Made by a program: the position numbers and the translations under genes. Shown here one piece after another: positions 1 through 10,442 of a DNA stretch of 64,000 nt. Location: contig CAWBST010000021.1 in the NCBI GenBank assembly GCA_963791495.1, positions 434,001 to 498,000 on the forward strand, in the 5' to 3' direction. The DNA comes from JAMXLO01 sp963791495. Lineage in GTDB: Bacteria > Pseudomonadota > Alphaproteobacteria > Acetobacterales > Acetobacteraceae. Each line of letters begins with the position of its first letter. Position 1 is the stretch's first letter. The notes under the pieces were generated by a model, which did no database searches, was not told the DNA's origin, and saw nothing but the letters and a program-made list of their open reading frames with translations.

Positions 1-1646
1 TCTACAAGCTGGGTGCGACGCAGCTCTATCGCCGCTCGATGTGTGGCGGGGTGCGCAGCGAGGCCTGGGCGGGGACCTATGGCGCCGTGCCTGGCTGTCC
101 GCCGGAGCTTGCCGCGGACGCGAAGCTGAACGTGGTGTGGGGCAACAACGCCACGGTCACCAACCTGCACCTTGTGCGCCGTATCCGTCAGTCGAAGCGC
201 AAAGGCGGAAAGCTGGCGGTGGTGGATCCGCTGCGCACCAAGATCGCCGAGCAGGCGGACCTGCATCTGGCGCCGTTGCCAGGGACAGACGTGCTGCTGG
301 CATGGGCGCTGGCGGCGGAGCTGGAACTGATGGGCGCGTTCGACGATGCGTTCATCGCCGCGCACGTGCTGGGGTTCGACGAGTTCATGGCGGCGGCGCG
401 TGCCTGGCCGGTCGTGCGTGCGGCGGCGGCGTGCGGCCTGCGCGAGGAGCAGATCGTTGCTTTCGCACGGTTGCTGGCTGAGGCCGATCCGCTGGTGTTC
501 GCGCCAGGCAATGGATTGGAGCGCGGGCGAAATGGCGGCAGCTCGATCCGTGCGCTGATAGTGCTGCCGGCGCTGATGGGGAAGCTAGGCAAGGGTAGCG
601 GAATCGCGCTGGGTGCCAGCAACGCGTTTCCCAAGACGCCGATGCGGCTGCAGAGACCGGACCTCGCGCCGCCGGGCATGCGCACAATGAACCTGCTCGA
701 TGTCGGGCGGCACCTGGCGGAGGACGACATCGATCCGCCACTGCGCGCGGTGTTCATCTACAATCATAATCCTGTCGTCGTGCATCCGGACCAGAACCGC
801 ATGCGCCGCGGGCTGACGCGTGACGACGTGTTTACAGTCGGCATCGATGTGGCGATGACCGAGAGCATGGCTTACTGCGACATTCTGCTGCCGGCGGCGA
901 CGCATTTCGAATATGCCGATTTGTATCCATCATATGGACATCACTGGCTGCAGCGGGCAGAAGCGGTGGTGCCGCCCGTTGGTGAGTCATTGCCCAATAC
1001 CGAGATCTTCCGCCGCCTGGCGGCGCGGTTCGGATTCGATGAACCGTGCTTCAAGGTATCGGACGCTGAGCTGATGGATGCGGCTGTCGATCTCGGTGAT
1101 CTGCGGCCGAGTGAGATTTCGACCGAGAACGCACTGCAGATGAAGGGCAAGGATGGCAGGCCGCTGGTGCTGTTCGAGAACGTGTTTCCGGCCACCCCAT
1201 CGGGGCGGATTGAGCTGCGCTCCGAGGCGCTGGCACGACGATGGGGGGAAGCGGCGCTGATGCCGACATGGCGCGAGCGGACGGCCGACTATCCGCTGAT
1301 GCTGATCTCGCCGGCGTCGGATCGGCGGATCACCTCGACGCTTGGGTTCGCCGGTGCGCTGCCGCGACTGATGATGCATCCGCGCGATGCAGAGGCGCGC
1401 GGGCTTGCGCAGGGCAGCGACGTGAAAATGTGGAATGAGCGCGGTGAGGTGATCCTGCCGCTCGACGTGACCGACGATGTGCCACGAGGCGTGGTGGCAA
1501 GCGAGAAAGGTGCGTGGCTCGCGACCAGCCCAACGGGTCAGACGATTTCGGCGCTGGTGTCGGCGGATATGCGCGCTGATATCGCGGAGGGGGCCTGCTT
1601 CAATGACACGCGGGTGGAGGTGGCACTGTCATTGCGAGGAGCATAG
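1..1646 (+). CDS. Molybdopterin oxidoreductase, catalytic subunit (5' end missing)
   Basis: The frame is open from base 3 (reading YKLGATQLYRRSMCGG) to the TAG at 1644, so the true start and the N-terminal Fe-S part lie outside the window. Visible signatures of the Mo/W-bisPGD oxidoreductase family are the VVDPLRTKIAEQADLHL segment (pterin-guanine-binding fold), FIYNHNPVVVHPDQ near the middle, the AYCDILLPAATHFEYAD segment and a C-terminal molydopterin dinucleotide-binding domain after about codon 420. The electron donor and substrate cannot be told from this part. The last codons and the stop lie inside a palindromic repeat shared with the following intergenic space, so the C terminus may have been altered by that element. 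The next gene, gltD, is convergent. Confidence 0.88.
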   Translation, partial: YKLGATQLYRRSMCGGVRSEAWAGTYGAVPGCPPELAADAKLNVVWGNNATVTNLHLVRRIRQSKRKGGKLAVVDPLRTKIAEQADLHLAPLPGTDVLLAWALAAELELMGAFDDAFIAAHVLGFDEFMAAARAWPVVRAAAACGLREEQIVAFARLLAEADPLVFAPGNGLERGRNGGSSIRALIVLPALMGKLGKGSGIALGASNAFPKTPMRLQRPDLAPPGMRTMNLLDVGRHLAEDDIDPPLRAVFIYNHNPVVVHPDQNRMRRGLTRDDVFTVGIDVAMTESMAYCDILLPAATHFEYADLYPSYGHHWLQRAEAVVPPVGESLPNTEIFRRLAARFGFDEPCFKVSDAELMDAAVDLGDLRPSEISTENALQMKGKDGRPLVLFENVFPATPSGRIELRSEALARRWGEAALMPTWRERTADYPLMLISPASDRRITSTLGFAGALPRLMMHPRDAEARGLAQGSDVKMWNERGEVILPLDVTDDVPRGVVASEKGAWLATSPTGQTISALVSADMRADIAEGACFNDTRVEVALSLRGA

Positions 1647-1712
1647 CGACGAAGCAATCCCCATCCGAGGAAGGCACACGGATGGGGATTGCTTCGCTTC
1701 GCTCGCAATGAC
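1629..1712. repeat. Palindromic intergenic repeat, copy 1 (GTCATTGCGAGGAGC family)
   Basis: The left arm (1629-1665, starting GTCATTGCGAGGAGC) and the right arm (1681-1712, ending GCGAGCGC-like CTCGCAATGAC) are imperfect reverse complements around a 15-base loop. A related copy is at 12000-12058. The element fills the gap between two convergent genes and contributes the stop codon of the upstream one. A stem of this size may also end transcription from both sides (inference). Confidence 0.8.
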
Positions 1713-1718
1713 AGGTCG

Positions 1719-3173
1719 TCACCGCGGCAGGGTGCTGGTTCCCATCAGAAACTCGTCTACCGCCCGGGCGCATTGACGGCCTTCGCGGATCGCCCACACG
1801 ACGAGTGACTGCCCGCGTCGCATGTCGCCGGCCGCGAACACCTTGTCGACGGATGTGCGATAATCATTCGTGTTCGCGAGTACGTTGCCGCGCGGATCGA
1901 GCGCAATACGCGCCTGCTCCACCATCCCCGGCTTGCGCGGACCCAGGAATCCCATGGCCAGCAGCACGAGATCCGCCTTGAGCTGGAATTGGCTGTCCGG
2001 CACCTCCTGCATCGCCATCCGTCCGTCGGCGCCCTTGACCCAATCGACGCGCACGCACTCGAGCGCCTCCACTTTGCCGGACAGCCCGATCGCCCGCTTG
2101 GTCAGCACCGCCCAGTCGCGGTCGCAGCCTTCCTCGTGCGCGTGCGACGATCGCAGCTTCAGCGGCCAGTCCGGCCAGGTCAGTGCCTTGTTCTCGCGTT
2201 CCGGCGGCTTCGGCAGGATCTCCAGCTGCGTGATGGATGCCGCGCCGTGACGTACCGATGTGCCGATGCAATCGGAACCAGTGTCGCCGCCGCCGATCAC
2301 CACGACGTGCTTGCCCTTCGCGGTGATGGTGCCACGTCCCGCCGTCGCCCGCGTCTCGTCATCGCCGGCACCACGCTTGTTCTGCTGCGTCAGGAAGTCC
2401 ATCGCGAAATGGATCCCGTCGAGCCCACGGCCCTGTACTTCCAGATCACGTGGCCACTCCGCGCCACCCGACAACACCACCGCGTCGAAGTCGTGCAGCA
2501 GCGAAGCCATCGGCAGCGTGACACCAACCTCGATGCCAGTACGGAACGCCACGCCTTCGGCCGTCATCTGCTCGATGCGGCGATCGATCAGATGCTTCTC
2601 CATCTTGAAGTCAGGAATGCCGTAGCGCAGCAGGCCACCGATGCGATCGTGCTTCTCGAACAAAGTGACGGTGTGGCCTGCGCGAGCGAGCTGCTGCGCA
2701 CATGCCATGCCGGCCGGTCCGGAACCGACGACCGCAACGCCCTTGCCGGTACGATGAGATGGCGGATGCGGCTTGATCCAGCCTTCCTGCCAGGCGCGAT
2801 CGACGATGGCACACTCGATCGTCTTGATGGTCACCGGGTTGTCGTCGATGTTCAGCGTGCAGGATGCCTCGCACGGCGCGGGGCAGATGCGGCCGGTGAA
2901 CTCCGGGAAGTTGTTGGTGGAATGCAGCGCACGGCTCGCCGCCTCCCATTGATGGCGATAGACGAGGTTGTTCCAGTCGGGGATCAGGTTGTTGACCGGA
3001 CAGCCGTTGTGGCAGAACGGGATGCCGCAATCCATGCAGCGCGCCGCCTGGTGGGAAAGCTCCGGCTCCGACAACGGTTTGAGGAACTCGGTCCACGTTT
3101 TGCGCCGCACATCCGGCTTGTCATAGCCGCGGTCGTGCCGCTCGATTTCGAGGAATCCGGTTGGCTTGCCCAT
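1719..3173 (-). CDS. gltD: Glutamate synthase [NADPH] small subunit
   Basis: 484 aa, the usual length. The protein supplies electrons from NADPH via FAD and two [4Fe-4S] clusters to the large GltB subunit for conversion of glutamine and 2-oxoglutarate into two glutamates. The N-terminal cysteine cluster motif CMDCGIPFCHNGCP (about residue 47) and a second cluster ICPAPCEASC are present, followed by the FAD-binding VVGSGPAGMACAQQLARAGH and the NADPH-binding VVIGGGDTGSDCIGTS Rossmann motifs, and the C-terminal GDMRRGQSLVVWAIREGR. It lies 9 bases after the gltB stop and its Shine-Dalgarno-like TGAGGA overlaps that stop, so the two are cotranscribed and probably translationally coupled. Confidence 0.97.
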   Translation of the reverse strand: MGKPTGFLEIERHDRGYDKPDVRRKTWTEFLKPLSEPELSHQAARCMDCGIPFCHNGCPVNNLIPDWNNLVYRHQWEAASRALHSTNNFPEFTGRICPAPCEASCTLNIDDNPVTIKTIECAIVDRAWQEGWIKPHPPSHRTGKGVAVVGSGPAGMACAQQLARAGHTVTLFEKHDRIGGLLRYGIPDFKMEKHLIDRRIEQMTAEGVAFRTGIEVGVTLPMASLLHDFDAVVLSGGAEWPRDLEVQGRGLDGIHFAMDFLTQQNKRGAGDDETRATAGRGTITAKGKHVVVIGGGDTGSDCIGTSVRHGAASITQLEILPKPPERENKALTWPDWPLKLRSSHAHEEGCDRDWAVLTKRAIGLSGKVEALECVRVDWVKGADGRMAMQEVPDSQFQLKADLVLLAMGFLGPRKPGMVEQARIALDPRGNVLANTNDYRTSVDKVFAAGDMRRGQSLVVWAIREGRQCARAVDEFLMGTSTLPR

Positions 3174-3182
3174 CGGAAATCC

Positions 3183-6100
3183 TCAGTCGGCGGCAGCGGC
3201 TTTTGCCGCCTGACGTTCGGCACGCAGTTCGAGCAGCGCGCGCCGGAAGTCGAGCGGCATCACCTTCACGAAGCAGGCCAGCGCGTTGTCCCAGTCGTCC
3301 AGCAGTTCGCGGGCTCTTACACTGCCTGTGTAGAGCAGGTGGCGCTCGACCAGCACGCGCAGACGTTCCGCGTCGAAGCGCAGCAGATCGCCCATCCCGC
3401 TGTCCTCGACCGACAGCGCGCGCTGGCGCGGCCGTTCGGGATCGTCGGCCGCATCGCGGTCCGGCGGCAGGATCGGTTCCAGCTCCACAGCAGCCATGTT
3501 GCAGAGACTCTCGAAGCGGCGCCTCGGGTCATACACGTAGGCCACGCCACCCGACATGCCGGCGGCGAAGTTGCGCCCGGTGTCACCCAGCACAACGACG
3601 ACGCCACCGGTCATGTATTCGCAGCCGTGATCGCCGCAACCCTCGACCACCGCGAGCGCACCGGAATTGCGCACCGCGAATCGCTCACCGGCGACACCCT
3701 GGAAATACGCATCTCCGGCGATTGCACCGTACAAGACGGTGTTTCCGACGATGATGTTCTCGGTCGGCTCGCGCTTCGCTTCTGCAGGCTGCTTGACGAC
3801 GACGCGGCCACCGGAGAGGCCCTTACCGACATAATCATTGGCGTCGCCAATGAGTTCCAGCGCGATACCGCGCGCGAGGAAGGCGCCGAAACTTCCGCCG
3901 GCGTTGCCGCGCAGACTGATCTGGATCGTATCTTCCGGCAGACCGTTGTGGCCATAGCGTTTTGCCACCTCGCCAGAAAGCATCGCGCCGACCGTACGGT
4001 GCACGTTGCGGATTTCGCGCGCGATATGCACAGGCTCTCCGCGTTGGATCGCCGGAGTCGCCTGCTCGATCAGCTCGTTGTCCATCGCGCGGTCGAGATG
4101 GTGGTTCTGCTTCTCGCAATTGTAGATCGCGACACCCTCGCGCGCGGGCGTCTGGTACAGGATGCGGCTGAGATCGACGCCCTTCGCCTTCCAGTGCTCG
4201 ACCGCCTTGCGCATGTCGAGTTTTTCGACGTGCCCTACCATCTCGTGGAAGCTGCGGAAGCCAAGCTTCGCCATCAGCTCCCGCACTTCCTCGGCGATAA
4301 AGAAGAAGAAATTGATCACGTGCTCCGGCTGGCCAGTGAACTTCTTGCGCAGCACCGGGTCTTGCGTGGCAATGCCGACCGGACAGGTGTTGAGATGACA
4401 CTTGCGCATCATGATGCAGCCGGCGGCGATCAGCGGCGCGGTGGAGAAGCCGAACTCATCGGCACCCAGCAGCGCGCCGACAACCACATCACGGCCGGTG
4501 CGCAGTCCGCCATCGACCTGCACAGCGATGCGGCCACGCAGACCGTTCAGCACAAGGGTCTGCTGTGTCTCCGCAAGGCCGATCTCCCACGGCGAGCCGG
4601 CATGCGTCAGCGATGTCAGCGGCGAGGCACCGGTGCCACCCTCGAAGCCCGCGATCGTCACATGATCGGCGCGCGCCTTGGAGACCCCGGCGGCAACAGT
4701 GCCGACACCGACCTCGGATACCAGCTTTACCGAAATCCGTGCCGCCGGATTGGCGTTCTTCAGATCGGCAATGAGCTGGGCGAGGTCTTCGATCGAATAG
4801 ATGTCGTGATGCGGCGGCGGTGAGATCAAGCCAACGCCGGGCGTCGAGTAACGCACACGGGCTATGTTCTTGTCGACCTTGCGGCCAGGCAGCTGCCCGC
4901 CCTCGCCGGGCTTCGCCCCTTGTGCCATCTTGATCTGCAGATCGTCGGCGTTGACCAGGTACTCGATGGTCACGCCGAAACGCCCTGATGCCACCTGCTT
5001 GATGGCGGACCGCATCGAATCGCCATTCGGCAACCGCCGGTAGCGATCGGACTCCTCGCCGCCCTCGCCGGTGTTGGACTTGCCGCCGATGCGATTCATC
5101 GCGATCGCCAGCGTGGTGTGCGCCTCGCGCGAGATCGAGCCAAAGCTCATGGCACCTGTGGCAAAACGCTTCACGATCGACGCCGCCGGCTCCACCTCGT
5201 CCAGCGGCACCGGTGTATCGGCGAACTTCAGCTCCATCAGTCCGCGCAGAGTGAGCAGCCGTCTGCTCTGGTCGTTGATGAGAGCGGTGAACGCGGTGAA
5301 CTCGTCGCGCGAGTTGCCGCGCGCAGCGTGCTGCAGCTTCGCCACCGTGTCTGGCGTCCAGGCATGGTCCTCGCCGCGCAGCCTGAATGCATAGTCGCCG
5401 CCGGCGTCCAGCATTCCCTCGTATACCGGGTTCTCGCCATAGGCGTTCTGGTGCCGCTGCACCGCCTCGCGCGCGATCTCCTCGAAGCCGGCGCCTTCGA
5501 TCGTGCTGGCGGTGCCGGTGAAGCACTTCTCCACGAAGTCGGTGGACAGCCCGACCGCGTCGAAGATCTGCGCGCCGCAATAGGACTGATAGGTGGAAAT
5601 GCCCATCTTGGACATCACCTTCAGAACACCCTTGCCGACCGCCTTCAGATAATTCTTCTGCACCTCATAGGGCTTCTCGCGCAGCCCGTTCTGGACGCGG
5701 ATCTGCTCCAGCGTCTCGAACGCGAGGTACGGATTGATCGCCTCCGCGCCATAGCCCGCGAGAACGCAGAAGTGGTGCACCTCCCGCGCCTCGCCGGTCT
5801 CCACGACAAGTCCCGTGCTGGTGCGCAAGCCGCGGCGGATCAGATGATGGTGCACGGCTGCCGTCGCCAGCAGCGCCGGCATCGGAATCCGCGTGGGCGA
5901 CACTGCGCGATCCGACAGGATCAGGATATTGAATCCATCCAAAACCGCATCGGTCGCCTCGCCGCAGATGCGATCGACCGTGCGCGCCAACCCCCCAGCG
6001 CCTTCGCTGGCTGGCCACGTGACATCGATCGTCCGCGTGCGGAACGCATCGCCGACCAGGGATGAGATCGCTCGCACCTTGTCCAGTTCGGCGTTGGTGA

Positions 6101-7851
6101 GGATCGGCTGCGCAACCTCCAGCCGGTAGTGCGATCCCGCATGGTGCCCCAGCAAATTCGGCCGCGGTCCGATCATCGAAACCAGCGACATCACCAGTGC
6201 CTCGCGGATCGAGTCGATCGGCGGGTTGGTGACCTGAGCGAAGTTCTGCTTGAAGTAGTTGTACAGCAGCTTCGGCTTGCTCGATAGCACGGCGAGCGGC
6301 GTGTCGGTGCCCATCGAGCCCACCGGGTCGTCGCCGTCCTGCGCCATCGGTTCGAGGAAAAACTGAACGTCCTCCTGCGTATAGCCGAACGCCTGCTGCT
6401 GCTGCAGCAACGTCGTCATGTCGTTGGGCCGCGCCGGCTGCATTTCCGGCATGGGCACCGGCGACTCCGAAGGCTCCGGCAATTCCTCAAGCTGCACCTG
6501 GGTCGCCTTCAGCCACTCGGCATACGGATGCTCGGTCGCCAGTCTCTGCTTCACCTCCGCATCGTCGATGATGCGGCCTTCCTCCAGGTCGATCAGCAGC
6601 ATCTTCCCCGGCTGCAGCCGCCACTTGCGGACGATGCTTTCCTCCGGCACCGGCAGCACGCCGGCTTCAGACGCCATGATCACATGATCGTCGTCCGTCA
6701 CGATGTAGCGTGCGGGACGCAGACCGTTGCGGTCGAGCGTCGCCCCAATCTGGCGGCCGTCGGTGAAGGCGATGGCGGCCGGACCGTCCCATGGCTCCAT
6801 CAGCGCCGCGTAGTACTCATAGAAGGCGCGCCGGTCCGGATCCATCAGCGGGTTCTCTGCCCATGCCTCCGGAATCAGCATCATCATCGCATGGGCCAGC
6901 GAATAGCCGCCCGCGACAAGGATCTCCAGCGCGTTATCGATGCAGGCGGTGTCCGACTGGCCATGCGGGATCAGGGGCCACATCTTGTCGAGGTCCGGCC
7001 CGATCAGTTCCGACGCCATCGCGTGCCGCCGCGCGTACATCCAGTTGACGTTGCCGCGGACCGTGTTGATCTCGCCGTTGTGCGCCAGGAATCGGTAAGG
7101 GTGCGCCAGCCGCCATGACGGAAATGTGTTGGTGGAGAATCGCTGATGTACCAGCGCCAGCGCCGACTGCGTCATCGGATTGCGGAGGTCGAGGTAGAAC
7201 GTCCCCACCTGCGGCGCCAGCAGCAGCCCCTTGTAGACCACCGTGCGCGTCGAGAACGACGGCATGTAGAGATCGCTCAAGCCGGGCAGATGCCGCTGAT
7301 CCTCCAGCCCGCGCACATTGTTCAGAGTCTGCTTGCGAATGGTGAGGATCTTCCGCTCGAATGCGTCCTGGTCCTTCACTTTCGGACTGGCCACGACAAT
7401 CGCCTGCCGGATCACCGGCATCGTCTCGATCACGCGCTTGCCGAGGCCGGTGGTATCCGTGGGGACCTCACGCCATCCCAACAGCGTCTGTCCCTCGGCC
7501 GCGATGTAGTGCTCGAACAGGCGGATGGCGAAAGTCCCGCGCGTTGGCGTCCTGCGGCAGGAAGCACATCGCCACCGCATAGCGGCCCAGCGGCGGCAGC
7601 GTCAGATCGTGTTCTTCGGCCCAGTCGCGCAGCAGCTTGTCCGGCATCTGGATCAGGCAGCCGGCGCCGTCGCCTACCAGTGGGTCGGCACCGACCGCGC
7701 CGCGATGATCGAGGTTGACCAGGATCTGCAGCCCGCGTCGGATGATGTCGTGCGACTTTCGGCCCTTGATGTTGACGACGAAGCCCACACCGCACGAGTC
7801 ATGCTCGTTGCGGGGATCGTACAGTCCTGGTCCCGCCGGGGATCCCATCAT
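3183..7851 (-). CDS. gltB: Glutamate synthase [NADPH] large subunit, one apparent frameshift near 7535
   Basis: About 1550 aa once joined. The N-terminal part (7851 down to about 7535) holds the glutaminase domain with EHDSCGVGF; Cys20 would become residue 1 after propeptide removal. The rest (down to 3183) lies in another frame and holds the remaining glutaminase domain, the central domain, the FMN domain, the [3Fe-4S] motif CIMMRKCHLNTCPVG and the C-terminal GXGXG beta-helix domain. The two frames join if one G is removed from a GGG run at about 7532-7537, giving an uninterrupted ARTFAIRLFEHYI. The gene is central to ammonium assimilation, so I suspect a sequence error. The start chosen is the ATGATG at 7851; an in-frame GTG at 7914 is possible. 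Confidence 0.92.
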
Positions 7852-7999
7852 CGCGCCTTCGAGTGCCTCCGTGTCGCTGACATGGCCGCGCTGTCCGATT
7901 GACGGACAGGTCACAAAGGCAGACGTTAGCCTCCGCTTTGCTGCGCTGCAACGACCAAGCCGGCGGCAGCACGTCGGCGCGGCTCAAATCCGGCCGGTC

Positions 8000-8047
8000 C
8001 TAGTATCCGTGGCGCTCCGCCGGTCGCAGGCTGAGGCCGGATACTAG
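8000..8047 (-). terminator. Hairpin at the end of the mucR-like gene
   Basis: CTAGTATCCG (8000-8009) and CGGATACTAG (8038-8047) are perfect reverse complements with a 28-base loop. The right arm overlaps the TAG stop of the mucR-like gene. There is no T-run, so it could be a Rho-dependent end, an mRNA 3' stabiliser or an operator; its function is not shown. Confidence 0.4.
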
Positions 8048-8520
8048 CTGGCCCGAGCACCCCTGCCACGTCGGGCAACCTTAGGACCACGCCGCGTTGC
8101 CGGCGATCTTGCCGGCGGTGCCGTCGGCTTGCGACCAAGACCGATCTTTTTCGCAAGCGAAGAGCGTACCTTGGCATAGCTGGGCGCGACCATCGGATAA
8201 TCCGCCGGCAATCCCCAGCGCAGGCGATACTGCGAGGGCGTCATCTTGTATGCCGTCATCAGATGTCGCTTCAGCATCTTCAGTCTCTTGCCGTCCTCCA
8301 GGCAGATGATGAAGTCTGGCCTGACCGACTGCTTGACGGGGACCGCAGGGACTGGCTTTGCCGGCTCGACCGGTGCCTGCCCGACATCGCGTAGCGTCTG
8401 ATACACTCTTTCGATCAGAGCGGGCAGTGCTTCGGTCTGAACTGTATTGTGCTCGACGTGCGCGGATACGATCTGGGCGGTCAGCCGCAGAACCAGTTCC
8501 GACGAGCCTGATTCACCCAT
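8044..8520 (-). CDS. mucR: MucR/Ros-family zinc-finger transcriptional regulator
   Basis: 158 aa. MucR/Ros proteins are small DNA-binding regulators of alphaproteobacteria that bind AT-rich promoter DNA and often act as H-NS-like silencers of exopolysaccharide, motility and cell-cycle genes. The diagnostic block is ICLEDGKRLKMLKRHL (about residues 72-87), followed by YKMTPSQYRLRWGLPADYPM and SYAKVRSSLAKKIGLG. The zinc-finger region keeps one Cys and the first His, while the place of the second His in Ros is Ala (HLMTAY), so metal binding may use other ligands. The N terminus (about 1-50) is the oligomerisation region and the C-terminal tail is rich in Arg, Lys, Ala and Pro. It lies upstream of gltB on the same strand, but the gap makes cotranscription uncertain. 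Confidence 0.93.
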   Translation of the reverse strand: MGESGSSELVLRLTAQIVSAHVEHNTVQTEALPALIERVYQTLRDVGQAPVEPAKPVPAVPVKQSVRPDFIICLEDGKRLKMLKRHLMTAYKMTPSQYRLRWGLPADYPMVAPSYAKVRSSLAKKIGLGRKPTAPPARSPATRRGPKVARRGRGARAS

Positions 8521-8904
8521 TGCTACAGCCTCTGATTGAGTATGGTCCCGTCAATACAACAATATTACCGGCACTACCAGAGCCAGTGATTTTACAGGCT
8601 CTAAACGATGCTATAGCGTATGTGTCCACTGCGTCAACGATACAGTCAGGGCGACGCCCTCGAAGCAAGGATCTGATCTACCACCAAGACCAGTCCAAAT
8701 CTGGCACTGGCAAGTATCGGTATCAAGCTACTATAGGTCATCAGTCGTCTCAAAATGCTATGCGAGCGACCGGCCGGGAATTATCGAGGCAGTTCGCCCC
8801 GGCGCAACATCCGACCTCGACCAGGTGAAATCCTGCCGTTCCTTGCCGAAGATAGCACAATCTGCCTCTATTGCGCACGTTGGACCGTATACAAGGTGTA
8901 ATCC
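8521..8904. other. Intergenic region between divergent mucR and a peptide-binding-protein gene
   Basis: 384 bases without a convincing gene. The part next to mucR (about 8530-8760) is visibly richer in A/T than the surrounding genes, with runs such as CAATACAACAATATTACC and TATAGCGTATGTG, as expected for the promoter of an autoregulated MucR-type gene. I could not assign exact -35/-10 boxes or an operator. Confidence 0.5.
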
Positions 8905-10419
8905 ATGCGCTTGCTGCCGCTGCTCGCAAGTCTTGCCGCCCTGACAACCTTTGTGCCGTGCGCGCAAGCCCAGCAGGGCACGACACTCCGCATCGGCATG
9001 CGCGACGATCCTGACATCCTCGACCCGACATTCTCCCGCACCTATGTCGGCACAGTCGTGATGACGGCGCTGTGCGACAAGCTGTTCGATTTCGATGCGA
9101 AGCTCAACATCGTGCCGGGGCTGGCCACGGGTTATGAATGGGCAGACAGCAAGACACTGCTGATCAGACTGCGGGCCGGCGTGACGTTCCACAACAGCGA
9201 AAGATTCGACGCCGACGCAGTGAAGTATTCGCTGGAGCGTCACTTCAACGCCAGCGGTAGTTTTCGCCGCAGCGAGATCGGTGCGATGGACCATGTCGAG
9301 GTGGTCGATCCGCTAACCGTGCGGGTGGTGATGAAGCAGGCTTTCTCGCCGTTCGTCGCAATTCTGACTGACCGTGCCGGCATGATGCTACCACCGAAGG
9401 CAGCCGAGGCCGGGGGAAAGGAATTCGGTCTGCACCCGGTCTGTACGGGACCCTTCCGGTTTGTCGAGCGCGTGGCACAGGATCACATCACTCTGGAGCG
9501 TTTCGCCGAGTACTGGGACGCGCCACGCATCCACTATGAGCGCGTCACCTATCGGATCATTCCCGACAGCAGCATCCGCCTCGCCAATCTGCAGGCGGGA
9601 ACGCTGGATCTCACGGAGATCGCCCCACTCGACGTGGAGGCGATAAAGCGCGATCCGAAACTCGCGCTGGTATCCATGCCAAGCCTCGGCTACGGCGCGC
9701 TGACCATCAACATCGGCAATTTCCCCAAGGCCGATACGCCACTCGGTCGCGATGCGCGCGTGCGCCACGCATTCGAGCTTGCACTCGATCGCGAGGCGCT
9801 GAGCCAGGTGGTCGCTGCCGGTACTTATCAGCCGAACGCGCAGGCCACCTCACCGCTCAGCCCGCTCTATGTCGAGGAGGTCGCACCACCGGGGCGTGAT
9901 GTGCCTAAGGCACGCGCGCTGCTGAAGGAGGCTGGCGTCAGCACGCCATTCCCTGTACCGCTGATCGTGTACAACACGCCGCAGGGCGTGCAGACCGGTG
10001 AAGTGATTCAATCGATGACAGCCGATGCCGGGTTCGCCGTGCAGGTCAACGCGATGGAGTTCGGCACGGCGATCACGACGGTTCAGCGCGGCGACTACGT
10101 GATGACGTTGGGCGGCTGGTCCGGGCTGCTGGATACCGACAGCAATGCGTGGAGCTTCCTGCATGCAGGCGGCGCGCTGAACCGGGCCGGTTATTCGAAT
10201 CCGCAGGTGGATGAGCTCCTGGATCGGGCCCGCACCGTGAGCGACATCAAGGAACGCCGCGCGGCCTATGAAGGTGTTTGGCAGCAGGTGAGCAAGGACC
10301 TGCCGATCATCTATCTCTGGACCCCACGCAACATCGTCGGCCTGAACCGGAAGGTCGCCGGATTTGCGCTGCTTGCGGATGGACTGCTGCGCCTGCAGGA
10401 CGTGCGTCCGGCGCAATGA
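8905..10419 (+). CDS. ABC transporter substrate-binding protein, oligo/dipeptide family (SBP_bac_5)
   Basis: 504 aa with a cleavable signal peptide (MRLLPLLASLAALTT...CAQA, cut around residue 22), so periplasmic. Family 5 features are LRIGMRDDPDILDPTFSRTY at the mature N terminus, VTFHNSERFDADAVKYSLERH, the VCTGPFRFVERV motif and RVRHAFELALDREAL. This family delivers peptides, opines, nickel or glutathione to Dpp/Opp-type permeases; the ligand cannot be read from the sequence. A paralogue follows 23 bases later, and a matching permease pair is encoded convergently at 12077-13932. No ATPase gene lies nearby. Confidence 0.92.
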   Translation: MRLLPLLASLAALTTFVPCAQAQQGTTLRIGMRDDPDILDPTFSRTYVGTVVMTALCDKLFDFDAKLNIVPGLATGYEWADSKTLLIRLRAGVTFHNSERFDADAVKYSLERHFNASGSFRRSEIGAMDHVEVVDPLTVRVVMKQAFSPFVAILTDRAGMMLPPKAAEAGGKEFGLHPVCTGPFRFVERVAQDHITLERFAEYWDAPRIHYERVTYRIIPDSSIRLANLQAGTLDLTEIAPLDVEAIKRDPKLALVSMPSLGYGALTINIGNFPKADTPLGRDARVRHAFELALDREALSQVVAAGTYQPNAQATSPLSPLYVEEVAPPGRDVPKARALLKEAGVSTPFPVPLIVYNTPQGVQTGEVIQSMTADAGFAVQVNAMEFGTAITTVQRGDYVMTLGGWSGLLDTDSNAWSFLHAGGALNRAGYSNPQVDELLDRARTVSDIKERRAAYEGVWQQVSKDLPIIYLWTPRNIVGLNRKVAGFALLADGLLRLQDVRPAQ

Positions 10420-10442
10420 GACAAACGATGGGAGGAACCGCC

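Noticed and set aside
1989..4823. Long open frame of 944 codons on the plus strand opposite gltD/gltB
   Set aside because: It is the antisense of two strongly conserved genes; it is rich in Arg/His/Gln runs, has no recognisable domain and is typical of high-GC shadow frames.
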